Positions 33,802 to 42,026 of a stretch of 42,026 bases of DNA are shown here, in pieces. The DNA comes from Candidatus Dactylopiibacterium carminicum (lineage in GTDB: Bacteria > Pseudomonadota > Gammaproteobacteria > Burkholderiales > Rhodocyclaceae). Under the pieces are notes generated by a model that saw only the letters and a list, made by a program, of their open reading frames with translations, had not been told where the DNA came from and searched no databases. Within the stretch, counting starts at the first letter, position 1; each line of letters opens with the position of its first letter. The position numbers were made by a program, and so were the translations under genes. Location: the NCBI RefSeq assembly GCF_014736495.1, contig NZ_MDUX01000029.1, forward strand, positions 1 to 42,026. The letters run 5' to 3'.

Positions 33802-34269
33802 ATGAAGCGTGCAAGCATAGACATCTGGGTGGGAATCTTTGTGGTACTGGGTGTGCTCGCGCTGCTGTTCCTGTCCATGCGGGTCGGCAATTTGGGCGGA
33901 ACAAAACTGCAGGACCCCTATTCGCTGCAGGCACATTTCGACAACATCGGGGGCTTGAAGGTGCGAACTCCGGTCAAGAGCGCTGGCGTGGTCGTGGGGC
34001 GTATCGAATCGATCGCGCTGGATCCCCAGAACTATCAGGCGGTGGTCAGTCTGAACATGGACGGGCGTTATCGTTTCCCGCGTGACACTTTTGCCACCAT
34101 CAATACCTCGGGCCTTCTCGGTGAGCAGTATATCGGCCTGGAGCCTGGCGGCGACGAGGAAGTGCTGGCTCCCGGGGCTGAGATCCGCAAGACTCAATCC
34201 GCCGTGGTGCTGGAAAAGCTGATCAGTCAGTTCATGTTCAATACCGCTGAAGGCGGGAGTTCCAAATGA
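33802..34269 (+). CDS. mlaD: MCE-domain lipid-binding protein MlaD
   Basis: 155 residues: a single N-terminal membrane anchor (IDIWVGIFVVLGVLALLFLSMRV), then one MCE domain (YSLQAHFDNIGGLKVRTPVKSAGVVVGRIESIAL...TSGLLGEQYIGLEPGG). The length matches MlaD, with a single MCE domain rather than the multi-domain YebT/PqiB types. It forms a hexameric ring in the periplasm that hands lipids to MlaE. It ends in ATGA overlap with mlaA. Confidence 0.94.
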   Translation: MKRASIDIWVGIFVVLGVLALLFLSMRVGNLGGTKLQDPYSLQAHFDNIGGLKVRTPVKSAGVVVGRIESIALDPQNYQAVVSLNMDGRYRFPRDTFATINTSGLLGEQYIGLEPGGDEEVLAPGAEIRKTQSAVVLEKLISQFMFNTAEGGSSK

Positions 34270-34976
34270 GAGGTTTGCGCCTGCTTCTGGCGCTGGTCTG
34301 TCTGGGATTGAGCGCGTGCGCGAGCGTGCCGGGAGAACGGCCGGACGTGGATCCTTGGGAGGGGATAAATCGCAAGGTCTTTGCGTTCAACGAAACGCTG
34401 GACAAGCACGCACTGCGGCCGGTGGCCCAGGGCTACGAAAAGGTCGTGCCCTTGCCAGCGCGTACGGGTGTCAGCAATTTTTTCGGCAACATCGAGGATC
34501 TGTGGACCGGGGTCAACAATCTGCTGCAAGGCAAGCCGGTGGACGGTGGGGTTGATTTTGGCCGTTTCGCCCTCAATTCCACTGTCGGTATCCTCGGATT
34601 CTTCGATGTCGCCAGCGAGATGGAACTCGATAAGCATGAGGAAGATTTCGGTCAGACCCTGGGGCGCTGGGGCGTGGGTTCCGGTCCCTATCTGATGCTG
34701 CCGTTCCTGGGGCCAAGCACCGTGCGTGACGGTTTCGGGAAAGGTGCGGATTTCCTGGCCAGCCCTACGCAACAAATTCCGGGCTGGCAGACGCGAACTG
34801 GTTTGACGGCGCTGGGTCTGATCAATACCCGTGCCCAGTTGCTGGGTGCCGATGCCGCGCTGGAGCAGGCCGCGCTGGACAAGTACGCCTATCTGCGTGA
34901 CTTCTACCTGCAGCGGCGCCTCAGCCAGATATACGATGGTCGTCCCCCACGGGAGGATGACTTCTTCGACGAATAA
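34266..34976 (+). CDS. mlaA: Outer-membrane lipoprotein MlaA (VacJ)
   Basis: 236 residues. The lipobox LSAC puts the lipidated cysteine at C18 after MRGLRLLLALVCLGLSA. The VacJ core reads DPWEGINRKVFAFNETLDKHALRPVAQGYEKVVP, then NFFGNIEDLWTGVNNLLQGK and FALNSTVGILGFFDVA. It extracts phospholipids from the outer leaflet of the outer membrane and passes them to MlaC. In enterobacteria mlaA lies elsewhere; placement inside the mla operon is the arrangement seen in betaproteobacteria. Confidence 0.94.
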   Translation: MRGLRLLLALVCLGLSACASVPGERPDVDPWEGINRKVFAFNETLDKHALRPVAQGYEKVVPLPARTGVSNFFGNIEDLWTGVNNLLQGKPVDGGVDFGRFALNSTVGILGFFDVASEMELDKHEEDFGQTLGRWGVGSGPYLMLPFLGPSTVRDGFGKGADFLASPTQQIPGWQTRTGLTALGLINTRAQLLGADAALEQAALDKYAYLRDFYLQRRLSQIYDGRPPREDDFFDE

Positions 34977-34991
34977 GAAAAGGAGTTCCCC

Positions 34992-35600
34992 ATGCTGAAA
35001 AAAATTGTTGCAGCCCTGCTGGCTTTCGTGGCTTTCGCCGCCTCGGCGCAGGAGGCTCCGGACGTGTTGGCGCGCCGTCTGATGACTGAAGTGATCGAGA
35101 TCGTCAAGAACGACAAGGCGATCCAGGCAGGTGATCAACAGCGCATTCTCGATCTGGTCGAAACCAAGGTGCTTGAGCACTTCGACTTCGCCCGCATGAC
35201 TGCCCTGGCCATGGGCCGTGAATGGCGCAGTGCCTCGGCTGATCAGCGCAAGGCCCTGACCAATGAATTCCGTACCTTGCTGGTCCGCAGCTATTCGAAC
35301 GCGTTGAGCCAATACAAGAACCAGACCATCGACTTTAAACCTCTGCGTATGAAGCCGACGGATACGGACGTGATCGTGCGCACAGAGATTCGTCAGCCTG
35401 GTGCCAAGCCGGTATCCATCGATTATGAAATGATCAAGAGCGGTGATGCTTGGAAGGTCTATGACGTGATGGTGGCTGGCGTCAGCCTAGTGACCAACTA
35501 TCGCGAAACCTTCGCGCAGGAAATCCGCAACGGCGGTATCGATGGTCTGATCCGCAGTCTCTCCGAACGGAACAAGCAACTGGCCGCGAGCAAGTCATGA
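34992..35600 (+). CDS. mlaC: Periplasmic phospholipid shuttle MlaC
   Basis: 202 residues with a signal peptide (MLKKIVAALLAFVAFAASAQEA, cleavage after ASA). The mature part has the Ttg2D/MlaC pattern: VLEHFDFARMTALAMGREWRSASADQRKALTNEFRTLLVRSYSNALSQY, VRTEIRQPGAKPVSIDYEM, and WKVYDVMVAGVSLVTNYRETF. It carries phospholipid between MlaA and MlaD. A strong AAAAGGAG precedes the ATG, and the stop overlaps mlaB (ATGA at 35597-35600). Confidence 0.94.
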   Translation: MLKKIVAALLAFVAFAASAQEAPDVLARRLMTEVIEIVKNDKAIQAGDQQRILDLVETKVLEHFDFARMTALAMGREWRSASADQRKALTNEFRTLLVRSYSNALSQYKNQTIDFKPLRMKPTDTDVIVRTEIRQPGAKPVSIDYEMIKSGDAWKVYDVMVAGVSLVTNYRETFAQEIRNGGIDGLIRSLSERNKQLAASKS

Positions 35601-35908
35601 TCGTGTTGCCGGATGGGCGCCTGCAAGTGCAGGGTGCCGTCAATCAATTCACCGTGCCCGCATTGCAGCCGGCTGGTGAGGCCTTGGTGTGCGAGGCAGA
35701 CAGAGTGGTGAATTTTTCCAACGTCACGACGGTCGACTCCTCCGCGCTTGCGCTGATCCTGGCCTGGAAGCGTGCCGCGCGTGCCGCGGGCCATACCTTG
35801 AGTGTGGAGGCGGCCCCGGTTGCCTTGCGCAGCCTGGCCAGCCTGTACGGCGTATCCGCCATCATTTTCCCGGAACAACAAGGCAGCGACGCTCGTGCCC
35901 AATCCTGA
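35597..35908 (+). CDS. mlaB: STAS-domain protein MlaB
   Basis: 103 residues with a single STAS domain: VQGAVNQFTVPALQPAG, VVNFSNVTTVDSSALALILAWKRAA, LSVEAAPVALRSLASLYGV. The TVDSSAL segment is the loop that contacts MlaF. It stabilises and regulates the MlaFEDB transporter from the cytoplasmic side. It overlaps mlaC at its start and the following ATPase gene at its end. Confidence 0.9.
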   Translation: MIVLPDGRLQVQGAVNQFTVPALQPAGEALVCEADRVVNFSNVTTVDSSALALILAWKRAARAAGHTLSVEAAPVALRSLASLYGVSAIIFPEQQGSDARAQS

Positions 35909-36818
35909 TACGCCCGCGATCAGCGTGCGCGGTGCGGTCAAGCAATATGGCGCACTGCAGGCTCTGGCTGGCGTTGACCTCGACATTCATCAAGGGGAAT
36001 TCTTCGGTCTGTTGGGCCCCAACGGAGCGGGCAAGACGACACTGATTTCTTCGCTCGCAGGGCTGGTGCGCCTGAGTGCCGGAGAAATCCGCGTGATGGG
36101 GCACGAGGTGGTGCGCGATTACCGCGAAGCACGACGCAAGCTTGGTGTGGTGCCACAGGAGCTGGTATTCGACCCTTTCTTTTCCGTGCGTGAGTTGCTG
36201 CGCATTCAATCCGGCTACTTCGGCATTCGCCGTAATGACGACTGGATCGATGAACTGCTGGCAAATCTCGATCTGAGTCACAAGGCAGACATCAACATGC
36301 GCGCGCTCTCCGGCGGTATGAAGCGCCGCGTGCTGGTCGCTCAGGCGTTGGTGCACAAACCGCCGGTGATTGTGCTCGATGAACCTACCGCGGGCGTGGA
36401 TGTGGAGCTGCGGCAGACCTTGTGGCAGTTCATCCGTAAGCTCAACCGCGATGATCACACCATCGTGCTGACAACGCATTACCTGGAAGAGGCGGAGGAA
36501 CTCTGCGGACGGATCGCCATGCTCAAGCAGGGGCGCATCGTGGCGCTGGATTCGACACCGAACATCCTGCGCCGTGTCAGCCAGCGGGCATTGCAGATCA
36601 GAGCCGCCGGCATGCCGGATGTTTTGCCGACGTTCCTCGCCGAGCATTTGCTGGCGCGAGAGAGCGGAGTGCTGCAACTGCGCTTCGATCGCCATGCCGA
36701 GATCGAAGGCTTGCTCGCTGCGGTGCGTGAAAGCGGAGCCCTGATCGAGGATATTGCGATCACCCAGCCAGATCTGGAGCAGGCTTTCGTCGAGATCATG
36801 CAGGAGAACTCCCGATGA
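35895..36818 (+). CDS. ABC transporter ATP-binding protein, YadG-like
   Basis: 307 residues from GTG 35895, which overlaps mlaB by 14 bases; the open frame upstream to 35802 lies within mlaB. Motifs: GLLGPNGAGKTTLISSLAG, LSGGMKRRVLVAQAL, VIVLDEPTAGVDVELRQ and LTTHYLEEAEEL. The subfamily is the ABC-2 exporter ATPase of the YadG/CcmA type. It partners the next gene. The substrate is unknown; the mla/murA setting suggests an envelope component but does not prove it. Confidence 0.9.
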   Translation: MPNPDTPAISVRGAVKQYGALQALAGVDLDIHQGEFFGLLGPNGAGKTTLISSLAGLVRLSAGEIRVMGHEVVRDYREARRKLGVVPQELVFDPFFSVRELLRIQSGYFGIRRNDDWIDELLANLDLSHKADINMRALSGGMKRRVLVAQALVHKPPVIVLDEPTAGVDVELRQTLWQFIRKLNRDDHTIVLTTHYLEEAEELCGRIAMLKQGRIVALDSTPNILRRVSQRALQIRAAGMPDVLPTFLAEHLLARESGVLQLRFDRHAEIEGLLAAVRESGALIEDIAITQPDLEQAFVEIMQENSR

Positions 36819-37570
36819 GCTGTTTCTCCGCCTTGCTCTACAAGGAGCTACTGCGTTTCTGGAAGGTAGGCTTCCAGACCGTGGCCGCCCCTGTGATCAC
36901 TTCCTTGCTCTATCTGATGATCTTCGGTCACGTGCTGGAAGGACGCCTGCAGCCCTTGGAGGGCGTGAGCTACACCGGTTTTCTGATCCCGGGGCTGGTG
37001 ATGATGAGCGTACTGCAGAACGCATTTGCCAACAGTTCATCCTCGCTCATCCAGAGCAAGATCACCGGCAACATCATCTTCGTGTTGCTGCCGCCGATTT
37101 CATACCGTGAGTTCTTTGCGGCCTACGTGATCGCTTCGGTGGTGCGTGGCGTGGTTGTCGGATTCGGTGTCTGGCTGGCCTCGTTGTTCTTCGGCTGGAC
37201 AGGCGTGGCCCACCCCTGGTGGGTACTCGGTTTCGTGCTGCTGGGCGGCGCTATCCTGGGCACGTTGGGGCTTATCGCCGGTATCTGGGCAGACAAGTTC
37301 GATCAGCTTGCCGCTTTCCAGAAGTTCCTCATCATGCCGCTGACCATGCTCTCCGGCGTGTTCTATTCGATCCGCTCCCTGCCCGAGTTCTGGCAGCAGG
37401 TGTCGCATCTGAATCCGTTTTTCTTCATGATTGACGGATTCCGCTACGGCGTGTTCGGTGCATCCGACGTTTCGCCCTGGCTGAGTTTCGTCATCGTCGG
37501 CACAGCCTTTGTGCTGCTTGCTGCCTTGACGCTCCAGCTGCTGCAGCGCGGCTACAAACTGAGAGGTTGA
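36815..37570 (+). CDS. ABC-2 type transporter permease, YadH-like
   Basis: 251 residues with six predicted membrane helices. It starts MSCFSALLYKELLRFWKVGFQTVAAPVITSLLYLMIFG and has the ABC-2 signature FLIPGLVMMSVLQNAFANSSSSLIQ and FQKFLIMPLTMLSGVFYSIRSLP. ATGA overlap (36815-36818) couples it to the ATPase. The YadG/YadH pair between mlaB and a BolA-family gene is a common betaproteobacterial arrangement. Confidence 0.9.
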   Translation: MSCFSALLYKELLRFWKVGFQTVAAPVITSLLYLMIFGHVLEGRLQPLEGVSYTGFLIPGLVMMSVLQNAFANSSSSLIQSKITGNIIFVLLPPISYREFFAAYVIASVVRGVVVGFGVWLASLFFGWTGVAHPWWVLGFVLLGGAILGTLGLIAGIWADKFDQLAAFQKFLIMPLTMLSGVFYSIRSLPEFWQQVSHLNPFFFMIDGFRYGVFGASDVSPWLSFVIVGTAFVLLAALTLQLLQRGYKLRG

Positions 37571-37572
37571 AG

Positions 37573-39218
<1,646 letters not shown>

Positions 39219-39222
39219 GGAC

Positions 39223-39885
39223 ATGACTGTGAGCAACACGTTCAACGGCATTACCCTGGCCTTGTCGAAAGGCCGCATTTTCGAAGAAACCCTGCCGCTG
39301 CTGGCTGCTGCCGGCATCGAGCCAGCGGAAAGTCCGGAAAGCTCCCGCAAGCTGATCATCGAGACCAACCGCGCAGATGTGCGTCTGGTGATCATCCGTG
39401 CTTCAGATACGCCCACCTACGTGCAGTACGGTGCAGCCGATCTCGGCATCGCGGGCAAGGATGTGCTCATCGAGCATGGCGGGACCGGGCTGTATCAACC
39501 GGTGGATCTGAACATCGCCAAGTGCCGCATGAGTGTGGCCGTGCCCGCCGGATTCGACTATGAAGCCGCCGTGCAGCGTGGCGGGCGTATCCGTGTCGCC
39601 TCCAAGTACGTCAGGATCGCGCGCGAGCACTTCGCCGCCAAGGGCATGCACGTGGATCTGATCAAGCTCTACGGTTCCATGGAGCTGGCACCCCTGGTCG
39701 GGCTGGCGGACGTGATTGTGGATCTGGTGTCCACAGGCGGTACGCTGCGTGCCAACAAGCTGCAGGAAGTCGAGGAAATCATGCAGATCAGTTCGCGTCT
39801 GGTGGTCAATCAGGCAGCGCTGAAGATGAAGCGTGAGCTATTGCAGCCTGTGATTGAAGCCTTTGCCGGAGCCGTGAAGTCATGA
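39223..39885 (+). CDS. hisG: ATP phosphoribosyltransferase, short form (HisG-S)
   Basis: 220 residues: [56 protein letters not shown] and the PRPP loop [18 protein letters not shown]. The protein lacks the ~80-residue C-terminal regulatory domain of long HisG, so it should need a HisZ partner, which is not in this window. It performs the first step of histidine synthesis. Both ATG 39223 and GTG 39229 are possible starts; GAGG at 39217-39220 is better spaced for the GTG. hisD overlaps its stop. Confidence 0.93.
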   Translation: MTVSNTFNGITLALSKGRIFEETLPLLAAAGIEPAESPESSRKLIIETNRADVRLVIIRASDTPTYVQYGAADLGIAGKDVLIEHGGTGLYQPVDLNIAKCRMSVAVPAGFDYEAAVQRGGRIRVASKYVRIAREHFAAKGMHVDLIKLYGSMELAPLVGLADVIVDLVSTGGTLRANKLQEVEEIMQISSRLVVNQAALKMKRELLQPVIEAFAGAVKS

Positions 39886-41168
39886 TCCGCAAGATGAATT
39901 CCGCTGAGGCCGGTTTCCAGGAGGCGCTGATCCTGCTGGCTTTCGACAACAGCACCGATACGCGCGTGGATGCAGCGGTGACCGAGGTTCTGGCTGCCGT
40001 GCGCGCACGTGGAGACGCTGCCGTGGTCGAATACACCAACCGTTTCGATCAGTTGCAGGCGGCCGACATCCGCGCGCTGGAGCTCCCCCGAGCCGCGCTT
40101 GAAGAAGCGCTTGCGGTCATCACGCCGGCTCAGCGCCAGGCACTGGAGACGGCCGCAGCCCGGGTACGGGCCTATCACGAAAAGCAACTACTTGAGTCCT
40201 GGAGTTTTGCCGAGGCCGACGGCACCCGCCTGGGACAGAAGATGAGCCCGCTGGATCGCGCTGGCCTGTATGTGCCGGGCGGCAAGGCGAGTTATCCCAG
40301 TTCGGTGTTGATGAATGCGATTCCGGCCAAGGTAGCTGGCGTCAAGGAACTCATCATGGTCACGCCCACGCCGCGTGGCGAGCGTAATCCCCTGGTGCTG
40401 GCCGCCGCCGCGATTGCGGGCGTCGACCGGGTGTTCACCATCGGTGGCGCACAGGCAGTGGCTGCGCTGGCCTATGGCACGCAGACGATCCCGCAGGTGG
40501 ACAAGATCGTCGGCCCTGGCAATGCCTTCGTAGCAGAAGCCAAGCGCCGTGTGTTCGGTACCGTCGGTATCGACATGGTGGCTGGCCCCTCCGAAGTGCT
40601 GGTGATCTCCGATGGCACTGGCGAGCCGGACTGGGTGGCAATGGATCTGTTCGCCCAGGCTGAGCATGACGAAGTGGCACAGGCCATCCTGCTATGCACT
40701 TCCGACGAATTCATCGCGGCAGTCGAGGCTTCGATCGCACGCCTGCTGCCCCAGATGCCGCGCCACGAAATCATTGCTGCGTCGTTGGCCAATCGTGGTG
40801 CATTGATCAAGGTCGGCAGCCTCGACGAGGCCTGCGAGATTGCCAACCGGATCGCGCCAGAGCATCTGGAGCTGGCAATCGAAGAGGCTGAACCCTGGGT
40901 GGAGAAGATCCACCATGCGGGCGCCATCTTCGTGGGGCATTGCTCGGTCGAGTCGTTGGGGGACTACTGTGCCGGGCCGAATCACGTGCTGCCCACCATG
41001 CGCAGTGCACGTTTTTCATCGCCATTGGGCGTGTATGACTTCCAGAAACGCACCAGCATCATCCATATGTCCAGGGCGGGTGCAGCCGCCCTGGCGCCAG
41101 TGGCGGCTGAACTGGCCTATGGCGAAGGGCTGCAGGCGCATGCGAAATCGGCTGAATATCGCGCCTGA
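39882..41168 (+). CDS. hisD: Histidinol dehydrogenase
   Basis: 428 residues: [52 protein letters not shown] and [13 protein letters not shown]. Zinc ligands fit [11 protein letters not shown] (Q and H), [15 protein letters not shown] (D) and [12 protein letters not shown] (H). It makes the last two oxidation steps to histidine. ATGA overlap with hisG (39882-39885). It ends at a strong terminator, so the his genes here stop after hisD and the rest of the pathway is elsewhere or beyond the window. Confidence 0.95.
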   Translation: MIRKMNSAEAGFQEALILLAFDNSTDTRVDAAVTEVLAAVRARGDAAVVEYTNRFDQLQAADIRALELPRAALEEALAVITPAQRQALETAAARVRAYHEKQLLESWSFAEADGTRLGQKMSPLDRAGLYVPGGKASYPSSVLMNAIPAKVAGVKELIMVTPTPRGERNPLVLAAAAIAGVDRVFTIGGAQAVAALAYGTQTIPQVDKIVGPGNAFVAEAKRRVFGTVGIDMVAGPSEVLVISDGTGEPDWVAMDLFAQAEHDEVAQAILLCTSDEFIAAVEASIARLLPQMPRHEIIAASLANRGALIKVGSLDEACEIANRIAPEHLELAIEEAEPWVEKIHHAGAIFVGHCSVESLGDYCAGPNHVLPTMRSARFSSPLGVYDFQKRTSIIHMSRAGAAALAPVAAELAYGEGLQAHAKSAEYRA

Positions 41169-41188
41169 ACGTTCGTTTCCCGTCGTGA

Positions 41189-41217
41189 AAAGGGCCATCC
41201 ATAGGATGGCCCTTTTT
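41189..41217 (+). terminator. Intrinsic terminator after hisD
   Basis: AAAGGGCCATCC (41189-41200), loop ATA, GGATGGCCCTTT (41204-41215), with a T run to 41217. Perfect stem and U-tract; it lies between convergent genes and could also serve the LivJ-type remnant. Confidence 0.9.
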
Positions 41218-41236
41218 GCTTGGGGCGAGAGACTGA

Positions 41237-41590
41237 TCACTCGATCGTCTGCATCACTTCCCACTTGCCCTGACGAACCTGATAGACGGTGACGCCGCCA
41301 TTGGCGAAATCTCCATGCTCATCGTAGGAGATCTCCGGCGAAGTCACACCAGCGTGCTTGATGTTGGCGAGCGTCGGCAGGTACTTCACGGGTTCCGTCG
41401 AGTCAGCCTGCAGCATGGCGGCGACCAAGACGCGGGTGGCATCGTAACCGTAAGGGGAATAAACCTCGGGTTCGCCGAAACGCTCGCGGAAACGCTTGAG
41501 GAAGTCCTCACCGCCGGGCATCTGCTCCATGGGCACACCTGCGAGCGAGGCGATGGCGCCTTCGGCTGAGTCGCCAGCGAGCTTGATGAA
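41237..41590 (-). pseudogene. Branched-chain amino-acid binding protein (LivJ type), 3' remnant
   Basis: The minus-strand frame reads FIKLAGDSAEGAIASLAG, VPMEQMPGGEDFLKRFRERF, GEPEVYSPYGYDATRVLVAAM and a C-terminal YDEHGDFANGGVTVYQVRQGKWEVMQT. This is the last ~115 residues of a periplasmic family-1 binding protein of the LivJ/LivK class, whose full length is about 370-400. The 5' part is cut at 41590 by the IS end at 41591. Because the coding strand is minus, the promoter and signal peptide lie beyond the IS, outside the window. Confidence 0.85.
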
Positions 41591-41653
41591 TGAATCGCCC
41601 CCGGTTCACTAGACACTTCGAAGCCTTAAGCTGGCAACCAAGTGGAGGTGTCT

Positions 41654-41932
41654 ATGAGTAGCAAGCGATACACGGAAGAGTTCAAGATTGAAGCGGTCAA
41701 GCAAGTGACCGATCGTGGACATAGCGTTGCGGACGTTGCCGGGCGACTGGATGTGAGCATCCACAGTCTGTACGCATGGATCAAGCGCTACAGCCTGACG
41801 CCGCAGGAGCGTCAAACGCAGGATAGCCAAGAGGACGAGTTACGTCGGCTACGAGCCGAGCTCAAGCGGGTAACCGAGGAGCGCGACATCCTAAAAAAGG
41901 CCACAGCGTACTTTGCCAAGCAGTCCGGGTAA
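41654..41932 (+). CDS. IS3-family transposase OrfA
   Basis: 92 residues: MSSKRYTEEFKIEAVKQVTDRGHSVADVAGRLDVSIHSLYAWIKRY is the helix-turn-helix DNA-binding domain. The leucine-zipper-like helix DELRRLRAELKRVTEERDILKKATAYFAKQ follows. GGAGG (41644-41648) with five bases of spacing fixes ATG 41654; the GTG at 41642 is within the ribosome binding site region. OrfA alone acts as a regulator and can be joined to OrfB by a -1 frameshift to give the transposase. Confidence 0.92.
   Translation: MSSKRYTEEFKIEAVKQVTDRGHSVADVAGRLDVSIHSLYAWIKRYSLTPQERQTQDSQEDELRRLRAELKRVTEERDILKKATAYFAKQSG
41893..41899 (+). promoter_or_regulatory. Programmed -1 frameshift site A_AAA_AAG
   Basis: The heptamer AAAAAAG falls in the orfA frame as A AAA AAG (codons CTA AAA AAG). 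After a -1 slip the frame runs open through GHSVLCQAVRVRYAFIEAHQ into orfB. This is the standard IS3-family signal for making OrfAB. Confidence 0.8.
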
Positions 41933-42026
41933 GGTACGCCTTCATCGAAGCGCATCAGAACGTCTGGCCAATCCGACGCATGTGCAAGGTCATGCGGGTC
42001 CATCCGAGTGGGTACTACGCCTGGCA
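41929..42026 (+). CDS. IS3-family transposase OrfB, N-terminal fragment cut by the window edge
   Basis: In the -1 frame relative to orfA the sequence reads VRYAFIEAHQNVWPIRRMCKVMRVHPSGYYAW. This is the start of the IS3 OrfB conserved N-terminal region that precedes the rve/DDE integrase domain. The first codon shown is GTA, so OrfB is probably made mainly as the OrfAB fusion. The catalytic DDE residues lie outside the window. Confidence 0.85.

Larger units (their letters stand above)
41591..42026 (+). mobile_element. IS3-family insertion sequence, left end and orfA, truncated by the window edge
   Basis: The left inverted repeat begins at 41591 with TGAATCGCCCCCGG and matches the complement of 31-55. 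It is followed by orfA, an A6G slippery site and the first part of orfB, all on the plus strand. IS3-family elements are about 1.2-1.5 kb, so roughly two thirds is missing. It has inserted into a LivJ-type gene. Confidence 0.85.

Overview
This window looks like a stretch of betaproteobacterial chromosome, possibly from Rhodocyclales or a relative. The basis is gene content and order: mlaFEDACB, yadGH-like genes, ibaG, murA and hisGD in a row; alaA, hom and thrC; cimA; a DUF2788/DUF3820 pair; and GC-rich, GC3-biased coding sequence. No 16S rRNA, tRNA or CRISPR was seen, so the taxon is an inference.

Layout. 1-55 is the end of an IS3-family element inserted in ppnP (remnant 56-296). Then come yajQ (391-885), a membrane pyrophosphatase split by an in-frame TGA (992-3535, minus), a small DUF2788/DUF3820 pair (3828-4267), and a minus-strand run cimA-yejA-DUF559-yejB-yejE-yejF (11843 down to 4273). 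A PAS/GGDEF/EAL c-di-GMP protein broken by a 7-bp tandem duplication follows (12137-15224), then an HU-like protein. An NAD salvage island spans 15799-22024: nrtR, divergent from a nicotinamidase-like hydrolase, pncB, NADAR, nadE and nadM-Nudix. Next are a small periplasmic OB-fold protein, the minus-strand alaA-GNAT-hom-thrC run (27172-22587), and a plus-strand series (Mth938-like, peroxiredoxin, PIN-PhoH, NlpC/P60). An ExeA/DamX-like ATPase with an amber codon at codon 10 is at 30275-31690. The lipid-transport and cell-wall run mlaF-E-D-A-C-B, yadG/yadH-like, ibaG, murA, hisG, hisD covers 32196-41168. The right end is a LivJ-type binding-protein remnant (41237-41590) cut by the left end of an IS3-family element that runs off the window.

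How the parts relate. The NAD island pairs a likely repressor (NrtR) with a nearly complete nicotinamide/nicotinate-to-NAD route, plus a NADAR enzyme. The mla block encodes retrograde phospholipid transport and sits against murA, the first committed step of peptidoglycan synthesis. The yej block is a peptide importer interrupted by a DUF559 endonuclease-like gene.

Most notable. (1) The DUF559 gene sits flush inside yejABEF, and its first ~53 codons run through two inverted REP-like palindromes; this is the best candidate for an undescribed repeat-plus-nuclease element. (2) Five genes are interrupted, each in a different way: IS insertion twice, TGG to TGA, GAG to TAG, and a 7-bp duplication. 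(3) Both window edges are matching IS ends in the same orientation, which suggests the window is a whole contig broken at repeated IS copies.
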